The notes: generated from the sequence alone by a model not told the origin. A stretch of 64,000 nt of DNA from Limnochordia bacterium (GCA_023230925.1 JALNWK010000010.1:7105-71104), one strand, 5' to 3'. Positions 42,087 to 51,938 are shown, counted from the first letter of the stretch. Translations and numbers: made by a program.

Positions 42087-44723
42087 ATGGGTGCTAATCT
42101 AGAAAAAGTATACAATCCGAGGGGTATGGAAGAAACATGGTATGATTACTGGGTGAAGGGCAACTACTTTCATGCAGATAACACCAAAGAAGGTCCCTCT
42201 TTTTCCATGGTGATTCCTCCTCCTAATGTGACCGGGCAATTGCATATGGGTCATGCGCTAGACAATACGCTGCAAGATATCATTACCCGCTGGCGACGGA
42301 TGCAAGGGTATAACACCCTATGGTTGCCAGGTACTGATCACGCGGGCATTGCAACCCAGATTAAGGTTGAAGAGCAGCTACGCAAGAAGGGTCTCACCAG
42401 ACATGACTTAGGGCGGGACGCCTTCCTGGAATTGGTCTGGGAGTGGAAGGAAAAATACGGTAACCGGATTACCAACCAGCTCAAACGCCTCGGCACCTCT
42501 TGTGATTGGCAAAGAGAACGGTTCACCCTAGATGAGGGGTGTTCCAAAGCGGTTAGAGAGGTCTTTGTGTCTTTGTACGAAAAAGGCTTAATCTACCGGG
42601 GTCAATACTTGATCAATTGGTGTGTTGACTGTAACACCGCCCTATCTGATGTGGAAGTTGAACACGAGGATACCCCCGGTAAGCTCTATTACATCCGATA
42701 CCCCTTTAGTGATGGGGAAGGTTATATTACGGTGGCTACCACCCGGCCGGAGACAATGCTTGGGGATACCGCGGTGGCGGTTAATCCCGATGATGAAAGG
42801 TACCAGGATCTGGTGGGACGGACTCTGCGATTACCTCTAACCGGCCGCAGTATTCCGGTTATTGCCGATAGCTTCGTAAGTGTCGAGTTTGGTACCGGTT
42901 TGGTGAAAGTGACTCCGGCCCATGACCCTAATGACTATGCCATGGGCGAGCGTCATGCTTTGCCCAGGATTCAGGTTATTGGCGAAGACGGCCTGATGAC
43001 CGCCGAGGCAGGCAAATACGCGGGATTAGACCGCAACGAATGCCGCAAGCGGGTTGTAGCCGACTTGAAAGAGTGCGGGTTACTTGAGAAGGTGGAGGAA
43101 CACAGCCATGCGGTGGGCCACTGCTACCGATGCGGTTCTGTAGTGGAGCCTTTAATCTCTAAGCAATGGTTCGTAAAGATGGGTCCTTTGGCCAAACCGG
43201 CGATTGATGTTGTACTTGAAGGACGGGTTAAGTTTGTCCCAGAACGCTTTACTAAGCTGTATCTGAACTGGATGGAGAATATTCGGGATTGGTGTATCTC
43301 TAGGCAACTGTGGTGGGGACACCGTATTCCCGTTTGGTATTGTGATGACTGTGGCGAGACTATTGTTAGCAAGGAGGATCCTACTCGTTGTCCTAAATGT
43401 CAGAGCCAGGACCTTACCCAGGATCCTGATGTGCTAGATACGTGGTTCTCCTCAGCACTGTGGCCCTTCTCTACCATGGGATGGCCTGAGCAAACCAAGG
43501 ATCTAGATCTGTTCTACCCAACATCACTTTTGGTTACCGGCTTTGATATCATCTTCTTCTGGGTTGCTCGGATGATTGTGATGGGAATTGAGTTTACAGG
43601 GGAGCCTCCCTTTAGTGAAGTATTGATTCACGGATTAGTCCGGGATAGCGAAGGACGGAAGATGAGCAAGTCCCTGGGTAACGGTGTGGATCCCTTAGAG
43701 GTTATTGATGAGTATGGCGCTGATGCCCTCCGGTTTACATTAGTTAAAGGAGGCGCCCTTGGTAATGATATGCGCTATTACCCCGAACAGGTAGAAGCAA
43801 GCCGCAACTTTGCGAATAAGGTGTGGAATGCTACCCGGTTCGCCTTGATGAACCTGGAAGGCTTCAAACCCAAAAACGATGTTGCCAATTGCAGTCTGGC
43901 TGATCGATGGATTCTCAGCCGGTACCAAGGGACGGTGGCTCGGGTTACAGAGTATCTAGATAGCTTCGATTTGGCAGAGGCGTCCCGCACTCTCTATGAG
44001 TTTATTTGGAATGAGCTATGTGACTGGTATGTAGAGATGTCTAAAGCCTATCTTTACGGGCATCTAGGGGATGAGGCTAAGTACACAGCCCAGTGGGTCC
44101 TTTGGACGGTGCTTGATGGTACGCTTCGCCTATTGCATCCTTTCATGCCCTTTATTACCGAAGAATTGTGGCACGCCCTTCCGAGCACCGGCGAGACGAT
44201 CGTCTTGGCACCTTGGCCCGTTCCTCAGGAGGATTTGTATGACCAGGATGCAGAAATGGATATGGCTTTGATCATGGATGTTGTACGCAGCATTCGTAAT
44301 GTACGTAGTGAGAAACAAGTGACACCAGGACGCAAGATCAAAGCTGTGCTGCATGCCGACGACCCGCAGCAAACCATCCTACAAAGGAACCGGTTGTATC
44401 TGGAGTCCCTGGCCGGACTTGGTGAGCTGGAAATTCTGAAGACCAACACTAAGAAGCCAGAACAAGCGATCTTCGCGGTGGCCTCAGGTGTTGAGATCTA
44501 TCTGCCCTTGGCGGGTTTGTTAGATCTTGAAGAGGAACGCAAGAGACTACAAGGTGAGCTCAAGGACTGCGAAAATGAGATTAAACGATGCCAAACCAAG
44601 CTAGAAAACGAAGGGTTTGTAAAGAAAGCACCTCCTGCAGTGGTTGAAAAGGAGAGAGCAAAGCTTGCTGAGTATCTGGAGCAGAAGGCTAAGCTAGAGG
44701 AGACCTTAAAGACTCTAGTCTAA
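42087..44723 (+). CDS. valS: Valyl-tRNA synthetase
   Basis: ValRS charges tRNA-Val. The 878-residue class I enzyme has VIPPPNVTGQLHMGHALDN carrying the HIGH-like motif HMGH near residue 47. The editing domain has TTRPETMLGDTAVAV. A zinc-binding CDDCGE...CPKCQS lies in the middle. KMSKSLGN carries KMSKS. A C-terminal coiled coil (LLDLEEERKRLQGELKDCENEI) binds tRNA. I start at the ATG at 42087, 10 bases after GGAGG; the in-frame TTG at 42057 has no ribosome binding site. folC follows 28 bases later. Confidence 0.97.
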   Translation: MGANLEKVYNPRGMEETWYDYWVKGNYFHADNTKEGPSFSMVIPPPNVTGQLHMGHALDNTLQDIITRWRRMQGYNTLWLPGTDHAGIATQIKVEEQLRKKGLTRHDLGRDAFLELVWEWKEKYGNRITNQLKRLGTSCDWQRERFTLDEGCSKAVREVFVSLYEKGLIYRGQYLINWCVDCNTALSDVEVEHEDTPGKLYYIRYPFSDGEGYITVATTRPETMLGDTAVAVNPDDERYQDLVGRTLRLPLTGRSIPVIADSFVSVEFGTGLVKVTPAHDPNDYAMGERHALPRIQVIGEDGLMTAEAGKYAGLDRNECRKRVVADLKECGLLEKVEEHSHAVGHCYRCGSVVEPLISKQWFVKMGPLAKPAIDVVLEGRVKFVPERFTKLYLNWMENIRDWCISRQLWWGHRIPVWYCDDCGETIVSKEDPTRCPKCQSQDLTQDPDVLDTWFSSALWPFSTMGWPEQTKDLDLFYPTSLLVTGFDIIFFWVARMIVMGIEFTGEPPFSEVLIHGLVRDSEGRKMSKSLGNGVDPLEVIDEYGADALRFTLVKGGALGNDMRYYPEQVEASRNFANKVWNATRFALMNLEGFKPKNDVANCSLADRWILSRYQGTVARVTEYLDSFDLAEASRTLYEFIWNELCDWYVEMSKAYLYGHLGDEAKYTAQWVLWTVLDGTLRLLHPFMPFITEELWHALPSTGETIVLAPWPVPQEDLYDQDAEMDMALIMDVVRSIRNVRSEKQVTPGRKIKAVLHADDPQQTILQRNRLYLESLAGLGELEILKTNTKKPEQAIFAVASGVEIYLPLAGLLDLEEERKRLQGELKDCENEIKRCQTKLENEGFVKKAPPAVVEKERAKLAEYLEQKAKLEETLKTLV

Positions 44724-44751
44724 GGTACTCTTGATCGGTCGAAAGGAACGA

Positions 44752-46032
44752 ATGGCAGTGGGATATATTGAAGCGGTAGAGTATCTAGAAAGTCTAGCCC
44801 GGTTTGGCTCCAAGCCGGGCCTTTCACGTATTAGGCAACTGGCCCAAAGCTTAGGCGACCCGCAGGAACGCTTTCCAGCAATTCATATAGCTGGAACCAA
44901 TGGAAAGGGGTCTACCGCCCGGATGACCGCGGCAATCTTAAGCGCCCATGGACTAAAGACAGGCCTTTATACTTCACCTCACATTGGTGTATTCAATGAA
45001 CGCTTCATGATCGATGGGGAACCAATCTCTGATCAAGGCCTCAGTGCCCTTGTGGATAAGTTGCAGCCGATTACCCAACAGGGGTTGGAGCAACCCACTG
45101 AATTTGAGGTCTGTACGGCATTAGCCCTAGAATATTTTGCCCAAGAAGCCGTAGACTGTGCTGTCATTGAAGTGGGGTTAGGGGGCAGGTTTGATGCGAC
45201 CAACATTATTGTGCCAGAGGTTGCGGTGATTACCCACATTGCCTTGGACCACATGGGGGTTCTTGGGACCACCCTTGAACAGATTGCCTTTGAGAAGGCG
45301 GGTATCATTAAGACTGGTAAACCATTAGTATTAACCCCACAATCCAGCGCTGCAAGAGGGGTGATCCTGGACATAGCTAAGGCGCAGCACAGTGCTGTAT
45401 ATGAGCTTGACCCTGCGTCTTGGCACGTGCAAGAAGTCTCGTTGGACGGGACAGTCTTTACCTATGAGGATCAGAGGATACACTTAAATCTACTCGGGCG
45501 TCACCAAATCATCAATGCTTGTGCGGCTATCACCGGGGCGAGGGTCTTCCTACAAGACCGGTTCTGTTGGAGGTTAGTGCATAAAAGCCTGGGTGAGGTC
45601 AGTTGGCCGGGCAGGCTGGAGATCATGGGCACAAATCCCTTAATCCTTCTAGATGGTGCCCATAATCTAGATGGAGCCGAGGTACTTAAGCAGGCTATTT
45701 GTGATCTGCTCCCAACGCGGAGAATTGTGTTCTTGATGAGTATTATGGAGGACAAAGAAGTGGACGCTATACTGAGGACCCTTTTGCCTAGGGGTAAAGT
45801 CGCGGTATTTACTCAACCAAAGCAAAGCCGGACGCGACCCACTTCACCCCATGAGCTAAGGCAACGGGCCAGCGCATATCTAGATGAGGTCTACGCTGAG
45901 CTAGATCCAGGTGTTGCACTAGAACAAGCGTTGAGACTAATTGATGTTGACGATGTTCTTTGCATTAGCGGTTCGTTGTATCTGGTACGGGAACTGCGCC
46001 AGCTGTTGTGCAGGAATTACCACGTAGGTTGA
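44752..46032 (+). CDS. folC: Folylpolyglutamate synthase / dihydrofolate synthase
   Basis: FolC adds glutamate to folates and, in many bacteria, also makes dihydrofolate from dihydropteroate. The 426-residue Mur-ligase-like protein has YLESLARFGSKPGLSRI, the P-loop IHIAGTNGKGSTARM near residue 47, TSPHIGVFNERFMIDG, EVGLGGRFDATNI, THIALDHMGVLG and GAHNLDGAE. The ATG at 44752 has AAAGGA upstream. valS-folC is a common Firmicute pair. Confidence 0.95.
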   Translation: MAVGYIEAVEYLESLARFGSKPGLSRIRQLAQSLGDPQERFPAIHIAGTNGKGSTARMTAAILSAHGLKTGLYTSPHIGVFNERFMIDGEPISDQGLSALVDKLQPITQQGLEQPTEFEVCTALALEYFAQEAVDCAVIEVGLGGRFDATNIIVPEVAVITHIALDHMGVLGTTLEQIAFEKAGIIKTGKPLVLTPQSSAARGVILDIAKAQHSAVYELDPASWHVQEVSLDGTVFTYEDQRIHLNLLGRHQIINACAAITGARVFLQDRFCWRLVHKSLGEVSWPGRLEIMGTNPLILLDGAHNLDGAEVLKQAICDLLPTRRIVFLMSIMEDKEVDAILRTLLPRGKVAVFTQPKQSRTRPTSPHELRQRASAYLDEVYAELDPGVALEQALRLIDVDDVLCISGSLYLVRELRQLLCRNYHVG

Positions 46033-46084
46033 CGAATGTTAAAGCAGGTTGTTGAGAATAGCAACTAAGAGAGGGTCTGGTTCT

Positions 46085-46576
46085 ATGTCTACAGACAAGA
46101 AAGAGACAAGCAGTAAGGGGCTAAGTAAATTTGGATTTGCGATGGTGCTCGTTGCCGTTGGGGCTTGTGCCATTTTTATTGGATTTCTAATTGGTCAATG
46201 GTTAATGGATCTACTTAGTCCTAGCACGCCGACTATTGCTTTTGACCCAACAGAGGTTATGAATTCCGTGGATAAAAACAACGATCCATCTAATTCCCTG
46301 TCTGCGGACACTGTTAAGTCGAGCTCGTCACCGAATACGACTAGCCCTAAGACGGAGGAACAGAATGGTCTGTACCGGGTGCAAGTTGGTTCCTTTAGCA
46401 TTAGGGAAAACGCCGAACAATTGGCCAATCGGTTAAAAGCCGCAGGCTATGAAGTATACATTACTCCTAAACCTTACCGGGTGCAAGTTGGTGCCTTTAG
46501 TCAGCGGTCCAACGCAGAACGTCTTTTGGAGGAACTAAAGGGACTAGGATATACCGATGGGTTTATCACGCAGTAG
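46085..46576 (+). CDS. SPOR-domain membrane protein
   Basis: The 163-residue protein has a short cytoplasmic start, one membrane helix (FAMVLVAVGACAIFIGFLIGQWL), a Ser/Thr-rich linker and a C-terminal SPOR domain. The two repeats of that domain read RVQVGSFSIRENAEQLANRL and RVQVGAFSQRSNAERLLEEL. SPOR domains bind denuded peptidoglycan glycans at division septa, linking the protein to the amidase and carboxypeptidase genes in this window. Start ATG 46085; an in-frame TTG at 46049 is an alternative. Confidence 0.9.
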   Translation: MSTDKKETSSKGLSKFGFAMVLVAVGACAIFIGFLIGQWLMDLLSPSTPTIAFDPTEVMNSVDKNNDPSNSLSADTVKSSSSPNTTSPKTEEQNGLYRVQVGSFSIRENAEQLANRLKAAGYEVYITPKPYRVQVGAFSQRSNAERLLEELKGLGYTDGFITQ

Positions 46577-46607
46577 TTAAACCGGCAAGATTAGATGAGT
46601 TAAGCAT

Positions 46608-46643
46608 ACGGGCATAGGTGTGAAGTACCTATGCCCGTTATTT
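46608..46643 (+). terminator. Terminator of valS-folC-SPOR
   Basis: ACGGGCATAGGT and ACCTATGCCCGT form a perfect 12-bp stem with a 7-base loop, followed by a short TATTTCG tail. Confidence 0.75.
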
Positions 46644-46750
46644 CGATCTGGTTCCTGTTCCAATATAGTCTAGTGACCTACGCTACTATCGTGGGAGGGG
46701 AGTAAGCTGGTTTGAAGTTGCTTGTTTGTAGATAATGGTTCGGTTGAACG

Positions 46751-47845
46751 TTATGATGCTTCCCTCCGCCTTTTCCGCTCCATTAGATCGACAAAGGCTT
46801 CTAGGCGGGTCTGTAGGCCTGCCTTTCCCGTTAGCTCATCGCATGCCACGCTGAGGACCGGAATGCTGTAGTCCTTACTTACCTGGGGCAAAATACTCTT
46901 GGCAACAATCTCTGGAATACATGTAAAGGGAGAGAGCTGCACAACCCCATCGAATCCTCTATTCGCATAGATGATCGTATTCCCGATGGAGTCTTGACCG
47001 TGACCACCGATCATCTCCGGCAGATACGGCGCAGCAGCCTTCTTAATATCAAGTCCGCCCACCTGGCCTAGGGTATCGGTCACTGTATTATCCAAAGTCC
47101 AACCGCTTAGGTAAATCGAGCGATGCACTTCAACCCCTAGTTCTCCGAGGGTTTGTTCAATATCCAGATTGGCAAAGGGCTCTATAAGTACGTATATTTC
47201 CCCAACAAGACCGACGCGAAGTGGCTTTTTTGTGGGATCCTGGGGGATGCTGCGCAACTTCCGTTCACCCTCCGCTCTAGCCTGACGGATGTCTTGGAGG
47301 GTTTGCGCCTTGTCTAGTTGAGCAAGGCACTGCCTGTAGACATGGGTAGTCTCCCCCTTATTTGTTTCCCTAGGTCGAATAATATGGGAAAGCTTTTCAA
47401 TTTCATCAAGGGCTACAAGCTTGTTCCATCCAGCCCGAATTACCTTGATTAGACGGGGTAGGGGTGTACGTTTGGAATTAACCTTTCGGATGTTATTAAA
47501 GAAGTCGCGCCAACCAAAACGGGGTAGTTCAAAGATAATCATCTCGAAATCATAACCAAGATCCTTAAGGATCACATCGTGCAAATTGCCGTAGAGCCCT
47601 GCCCTACAAGGACCACATCCGCCACTGGTTACGAGGGTGTTGGCTCCTGCTTCTAGGGCCTCGATATATGTTCCTAAGACAATCTTGTAGGGAACACAGG
47701 CAAACTCAGGGGAATACCTTGCTCCAAGACTGAGGGTTTTTTCCGTGGGCTTGGGTGGGAAGACCACCTCATTGCCCAGTCCTTCCATCACGTCACGAAA
47801 CACAACTGATGAATTACCCATGCTAGGAAAGCTGATCTTACGCAC
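46751..47845 (-). CDS. 2-hydroxyacyl-CoA dehydratase-like protein
   Basis: The 364-residue protein matches the HgdB/BcrC-like subunits that carry iron-sulfur clusters. Candidate cluster ligands are FACVPYK near residue 50, SGGCGPCRAGLYG near residue 75 and FTCIPEIVAKSI near residue 305. Related proteins often form one long polypeptide with a DUF2229 domain and an ATP-dependent activator; here the parts are split and no activator gene is in the window. The substrate is unknown. It overlaps the upstream gene by 8 bases. The pair may be an electron-transfer or dehydratase complex. Confidence 0.8.
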   Translation of the reverse strand: MRKISFPSMGNSSVVFRDVMEGLGNEVVFPPKPTEKTLSLGARYSPEFACVPYKIVLGTYIEALEAGANTLVTSGGCGPCRAGLYGNLHDVILKDLGYDFEMIIFELPRFGWRDFFNNIRKVNSKRTPLPRLIKVIRAGWNKLVALDEIEKLSHIIRPRETNKGETTHVYRQCLAQLDKAQTLQDIRQARAEGERKLRSIPQDPTKKPLRVGLVGEIYVLIEPFANLDIEQTLGELGVEVHRSIYLSGWTLDNTVTDTLGQVGGLDIKKAAAPYLPEMIGGHGQDSIGNTIIYANRGFDGVVQLSPFTCIPEIVAKSILPQVSKDYSIPVLSVACDELTGKAGLQTRLEAFVDLMERKRRREAS

Positions 47846-48842
47846 TGGTATTTCCCCCCTCTAATCGTTGTTGACGACTGATCATATCACAGAAGGCTTC
47901 CAATCTCGTGAGCATCCCGCTGCTGCCGGATTGCTCGTCAATGGTAGCTGTGAGAAAAGGAATACCCTTTTCCTTAGCTTGTCCTTCCAGTAGTCGATTG
48001 ACCAGAAAGTCTGGTCCGCAGCCGAAGGCGGTCACATGGATAACGCCATCAACTGGTACGTGCCCCTCAAAAACGTAGGCGGCAGCCTTCAGGATGGTAT
48101 CGCTGAAATACCAAAAGACTGACTTACTATTCCAGTATTTTTGTTTATAGACCGCATCAAAGGGTAGGTTCTCGTAGGTAAAATACTCTACGCCGTAGTT
48201 CTCCAAGTGCTCAGTTAAGTTCATACTGATGTATTGGTCGTTAATAATATACGGGTAACCTAAGATGGCCAGTCGCAGGGAATCTGTTTGTGGGTTTGGT
48301 GTTTCCTTGACCGGTCGATCGTCTACAGCCCGCAGAGCATTTTTTACCGACATACCACCTTGAAGCATCGCATGATAGGCCTGATGAGCTTCCAAGGCAG
48401 CTTGTCCAGCTTGTTTTATCCTTTTTCGGTCATCGGTAAAGTAAATTCCTGTTTCACAGAAGGCTTCAAATAATCGCTTTTTGCTGCCCCTCACTGCAAC
48501 CCGCGGACTGATGATCGGTGGCAAATCCTGCAGTGAATAGCGCACCATATCCGGTAGACCAAGGAACTTGGGGCAAAAGGTTTGCTTGCCTCGATAATTG
48601 ACCATGCGGGGGATAAAAATGTAGTCTGCCTGCTCCTTTAGTGCTTCAACATGGCCATGATATACTTTAATTGGAATACACGCATCGGTGACAGTTTCCT
48701 CTACGCCAGCATCAAGAATATTCTTGGTTGTTTGTGGCGAGACTATAACTCTTACGCCAAGTTCATGGAAAAACGTTTTCCACATGGGGTAGAAGGTATA
48801 GAAAAAAAGCCCGCGCGGTATACCTACAGTCATATCTAACAT
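47838..48842 (-). CDS. DUF2229-type protein, acyl-CoA dehydratase activase-related
   Basis: The 334-residue protein begins MTVGIPRGLFFYTFYPMWKTFF, the DUF2229 signature after a three-residue lead. It has conserved cysteines in TDACIPIKVYHGH, GKQTFCPKFLG, and AFGCGPDFLVNRLL. The ending TIDEQSGSSGMLTRLEAF parallels SVACDELTGKAGLQTRLEAF in the next gene, so both share an ancestral domain. Start ATG 48842 with GGAGGG 9 bases upstream. Its own promoter is at 48900-48929. It likely forms an iron-sulfur complex with the partner encoded downstream. Confidence 0.82.
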   Translation of the reverse strand: MLDMTVGIPRGLFFYTFYPMWKTFFHELGVRVIVSPQTTKNILDAGVEETVTDACIPIKVYHGHVEALKEQADYIFIPRMVNYRGKQTFCPKFLGLPDMVRYSLQDLPPIISPRVAVRGSKKRLFEAFCETGIYFTDDRKRIKQAGQAALEAHQAYHAMLQGGMSVKNALRAVDDRPVKETPNPQTDSLRLAILGYPYIINDQYISMNLTEHLENYGVEYFTYENLPFDAVYKQKYWNSKSVFWYFSDTILKAAAYVFEGHVPVDGVIHVTAFGCGPDFLVNRLLEGQAKEKGIPFLTATIDEQSGSSGMLTRLEAFCDMISRQQRLEGGNTSA

Positions 48843-48899
48843 AGGCTTACCCTCCAGGCGTGTGGTACACGATTATCACTCTTACTACTTCCAACAGGA

Positions 48900-48929
48900 A
48901 TTATACCCACAATATAGATAGGATGTCAA
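48900..48929 (-). promoter_or_regulatory. Promoter of the dehydratase-like operon
   Basis: On the minus strand TTGACA (48929-48924), 18 bases, TATAAT (48905-48900): both hexamers are perfect. Confidence 0.85.
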
Positions 48930-48976
48930 TTACCGCTGTTCTAAATAGATGCACCAATCGATCTATGACTTGGAAC

Positions 48977-49001
48977 AACCATGATTAGTGCAATCCTGGT
49001 T
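48977..49001 (-). terminator. Weak hairpin after the esterase gene
   Basis: On the minus strand AACCAGGATT and AATCATGGTT form a 10-bp stem with one mismatch. The T tract is poor. Confidence 0.4.
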
Positions 49002-49015
49002 GGACACTATCTGAT

Positions 49016-50035
49016 CTAGCCTAGGTTCTTTCTTAAGAATCTCAGTTGCACCTCCCGGTGCAGTGCCCCCGCGCCGTCATGGCCATTAAAAGGATAGATA
49101 CAGATGTCCTTTTCGCTCTTGATACGGTTGTATGTCGCAAAATAGCATTCTGGTGGACAGATGTTATCCCTAAGGCCTACAGAAGCAAGAACCTTGCACT
49201 TTATGGCATCGGCCATATTCATGGTATCAAAATAGGAGAGGGTTCTAAGTACCTGATCTGTCTGTTCAGGGTAATTCCTCAGGTAATCGCCAACTGCTCC
49301 GAAGACCCCATGGGCCCCTGCGACACGTCTGGTTAAGTCGCTATTGCTTGGTACTTGGGCCATAGCCAAGAACGGTCGCGGGTCAAGAGCACTAACAGCC
49401 ATGACCAGTCCGCCCCCTTGACTTGTTCCTTCAAGAATAATTCGGGATGAATCGACCTCTTCCTGGGCACAGGCAAAATCAATGGCTTTAAGGCAATCCA
49501 TATAGACCGCCCGGTAATAGTATTCGTCTTTATCTAAAAGGCCTTTGGTGCTCATTACTTGCGCATTCCCCCACGAATAGGTGGCTAGATTACCTGTAGG
49601 GCCACCTTGGCCCCGGCAATCCATCGATAGGACGGCGACTCCCATCAAGACCCAATGGGCAAAATCCGATGGCACTCCTCGGTTGCCCCGGGCCCCATGG
49701 TAATGAATTAAACAGGGAAGCTTGTTATTGCTAGTGAAGGTCGGCACAAGATACCAACCGTGAATAGGGGTTTGGTCAAACCCATGGTAGGTAATATCGT
49801 ACACTTGAATATAAGGACTAGGAAAAGCATGTGGTTTTCGTGTGGGGTTCAGTGGTACCCCTTTGGCCTGGGCGATGGTTCTTGCCCAAAACGTGTCGAA
49901 ATCCTCCTCCTTGGTCAAAGGAGGATAATACTCGTAAAGATGTTTTGCTGCATGATTAATATAGTCCATGGTTTTGGTAGTGGGATGCTTCTCCCACCGG
50001 TCTGTTCCCACCTTTCCTTGGTTTACCGTCGGCAC
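49016..50035 (-). CDS. Acetyl xylan esterase / cephalosporin C deacetylase family (CE7)
   Basis: The 339-residue protein is an alpha/beta hydrolase of the AXE1/CE7 family, which removes acetyl groups from xylo-oligosaccharides and related compounds. Visible are CLIHYHGARGNRG (oxyanion region), the RGQGG loop, nucleophile GTSQGGG near residue 200, and the catalytic Asp and His in GLRDNICPPE and NGHDGAG. It lacks a signal peptide, so it is cytoplasmic. The GTG at 50035 follows the upstream stop by 8 bases, indicating coupling; the ATG at 49969 is an alternative start. Confidence 0.92.
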   Translation of the reverse strand: MPTVNQGKVGTDRWEKHPTTKTMDYINHAAKHLYEYYPPLTKEEDFDTFWARTIAQAKGVPLNPTRKPHAFPSPYIQVYDITYHGFDQTPIHGWYLVPTFTSNNKLPCLIHYHGARGNRGVPSDFAHWVLMGVAVLSMDCRGQGGPTGNLATYSWGNAQVMSTKGLLDKDEYYYRAVYMDCLKAIDFACAQEEVDSSRIILEGTSQGGGLVMAVSALDPRPFLAMAQVPSNSDLTRRVAGAHGVFGAVGDYLRNYPEQTDQVLRTLSYFDTMNMADAIKCKVLASVGLRDNICPPECYFATYNRIKSEKDICIYPFNGHDGAGALHREVQLRFLRKNLG

Positions 50036-50043
50036 ATTCGAAG

Positions 50044-51804
50044 CTACTCTAGGGTGAAGCCATAGAGCTTAACCTGTCTGGCTCCTCGGGTAGCTTTGGG
50101 AGTAAAGCGGATGCCTTGGGCGGCAAGATCCAAATCTACATACACTAACCTTTGGTAGTTATTCTTGATGGCTTTGATATGTTGCCACTGACCATCGACT
50201 AGGGCTTCAATTTCAAAGTCCGTGACCAGCTCTTGTGGTAGTGCTGCTGGTTGTCTTCCTTCCAACCAAGTAAAGGTGAAGGACCGGTCCAACCCGGTAT
50301 CAAAGACAAAACGGGCCCTTTTTACGTGCTTTACAGCACCAAAGGTATAAGTGATACAGTCATTAACACTGCCAATCCAAGCGTGGTCATTTTCTCCTAC
50401 AGGCCGATCAACCCCATCCCTAAGGGGCTCGGGATTGGCAGTGGCAGTCAGTGTAGCATGCAAGGTCAGTTCATTTATCTGACGCTTGTGCCAGGGGAGA
50501 TAGCAGTCATCATCCATAAGTATCCTCTGCAGTTCCTTGATCCGATCCTGACCGATGTCTCTTAGAGAACAATTATGCTTAGTCGCTAGGGCAGCCGCGG
50601 TGCCTATTGCCTGCCCCATGACCGCACAGGTACCCATGACCCTGGTGGAAGAAGTGGCAATGTGGGTTGCACTGATATTTCGGCCGGCAAAGCCTAGGTT
50701 AGTGATGTTTTTCGAATACAGGCAGCGATAGGGGATTCCATAGGGAGACGGTGCCGGATGCCAGTGGGTGGGTTGAAGGTGGGGAACACGGAATCCGCCC
50801 ATGGTATGATCATCCATGGTCCATCCTCCGTAGGCCACTAGATCCTCAAATCTTCCTTCGGCTTCAATGTCCCCTTGGGTGAGAATATGGTCGCCCATTA
50901 AGCGACGGGACTCCCTTTTGCCAGGGAGAAACTGGATCCAATCTAGGGCGTAATACTCTGCTCCATGATCGCCATGGTTCTTGATATGATCCCAAACGCC
51001 GTATACCATTCGTAGGAGTTCATCCCGCATTTCCTCTAGGTCATAGATGGGGTGGCCCTTGCCGCCGACTTCAATCCACCAATAACCCATGTCGATTACC
51101 CGATGACCGCGACCAATCCCAAGACTCTCATCGGTGGGGTATTTGTATGCCCACTTTGGTGGTGTGAAGGGCTGTGGCGTATCATGCTTCCTTGCCCTAA
51201 ACATGCAGGTACAACCCATAGTCTGGGAATCCGCCTTTTCTGGAGCCAGGGACTCGCCAAATTCAGAAGCGGCCTCTCGGCCTAAACGAAACTCTGCACC
51301 GGCCAAAGGACCCAAAATCCCATCACCAGTACAGTCCAAATAGATTGATGCTTCTACGGTATGATGGGTTTCGGTAGTCAATTGCCATGCGGTAATGCTT
51401 CTGATCGTATCTTGTTCCACGGAAGCATCGTAACAGGAGCAGTTGAGCAGCAGCTTTATATTGGGTGTCTGAAACACCATCTCCCACAGCACGGTATCCC
51501 ATACAGAGTAACTACCTTGGGGATTCCTGTAGGCGTTCTCCAAACGAATCTCTTCAAGAATTCCCGTTTCCCGCATGTTGGGGATCTGACCATGGCGATC
51601 AGCTCCGCAGATATGCATCCGTATTTCCGATGAGGCATTTCCGCCTAGTACCGGTCGATCGTGGATGAGAACCACTCCGGCGCCACTGCGGGCAGCGGCA
51701 ATGGCCGCACACATACCGGAGAGTCCTCCACCGAGGACACAGATATCCGTTTGATATTGCAGTCTTCTCATTGATTGTGCAGATTGACCGTAATAGGGGG
51801 TCAT
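50044..51804 (-). CDS. FAD-dependent oxidoreductase
   Basis: The 586-residue flavoprotein has a Rossmann motif TDICVLGGGLSGMCAAIAAARSG near residue 20, then LIHDRPVLGGNASSEIRMHI, a family signature of PF12831-type oxidoreductases often found with glycan genes. ASIYLDCTGDGILGPLAGAEFRLGREA and GRNISATHIATSSTRVMGTCAVMGQAIGTAA give further FAD contacts. The C-terminal 120 residues look like a beta-sandwich. The substrate is unknown, perhaps a sugar or sugar acid. The start has GGGGAG 9 bases upstream. It leads an operon with the CE7 esterase. Confidence 0.88.
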   Translation of the reverse strand: MTPYYGQSAQSMRRLQYQTDICVLGGGLSGMCAAIAAARSGAGVVLIHDRPVLGGNASSEIRMHICGADRHGQIPNMRETGILEEIRLENAYRNPQGSYSVWDTVLWEMVFQTPNIKLLLNCSCYDASVEQDTIRSITAWQLTTETHHTVEASIYLDCTGDGILGPLAGAEFRLGREAASEFGESLAPEKADSQTMGCTCMFRARKHDTPQPFTPPKWAYKYPTDESLGIGRGHRVIDMGYWWIEVGGKGHPIYDLEEMRDELLRMVYGVWDHIKNHGDHGAEYYALDWIQFLPGKRESRRLMGDHILTQGDIEAEGRFEDLVAYGGWTMDDHTMGGFRVPHLQPTHWHPAPSPYGIPYRCLYSKNITNLGFAGRNISATHIATSSTRVMGTCAVMGQAIGTAAALATKHNCSLRDIGQDRIKELQRILMDDDCYLPWHKRQINELTLHATLTATANPEPLRDGVDRPVGENDHAWIGSVNDCITYTFGAVKHVKRARFVFDTGLDRSFTFTWLEGRQPAALPQELVTDFEIEALVDGQWQHIKAIKNNYQRLVYVDLDLAAQGIRFTPKATRGARQVKLYGFTLE

Positions 51805-51909
51805 TCTACTGTCTCCCCTCGGACTTAGAAGCCTTCTTGTTATTCTCTGGGTTCCTTGTTCTTGAGGTTTATGTTCATTTTATGTATCTACTTGCTGGAC
51901 TTTGAGCCC

Positions 51910-51938
51910 ATCATATCCCAATTATTCCTTTGTGACAA
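51910..51938 (-). promoter_or_regulatory. Promoter of the oxidoreductase-esterase operon
   Basis: On the minus strand TTGTCA (51938-51933), 17 bases, TATGAT (51915-51910). The rest of 51805-52166 holds no other feature I can support. Confidence 0.6.
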
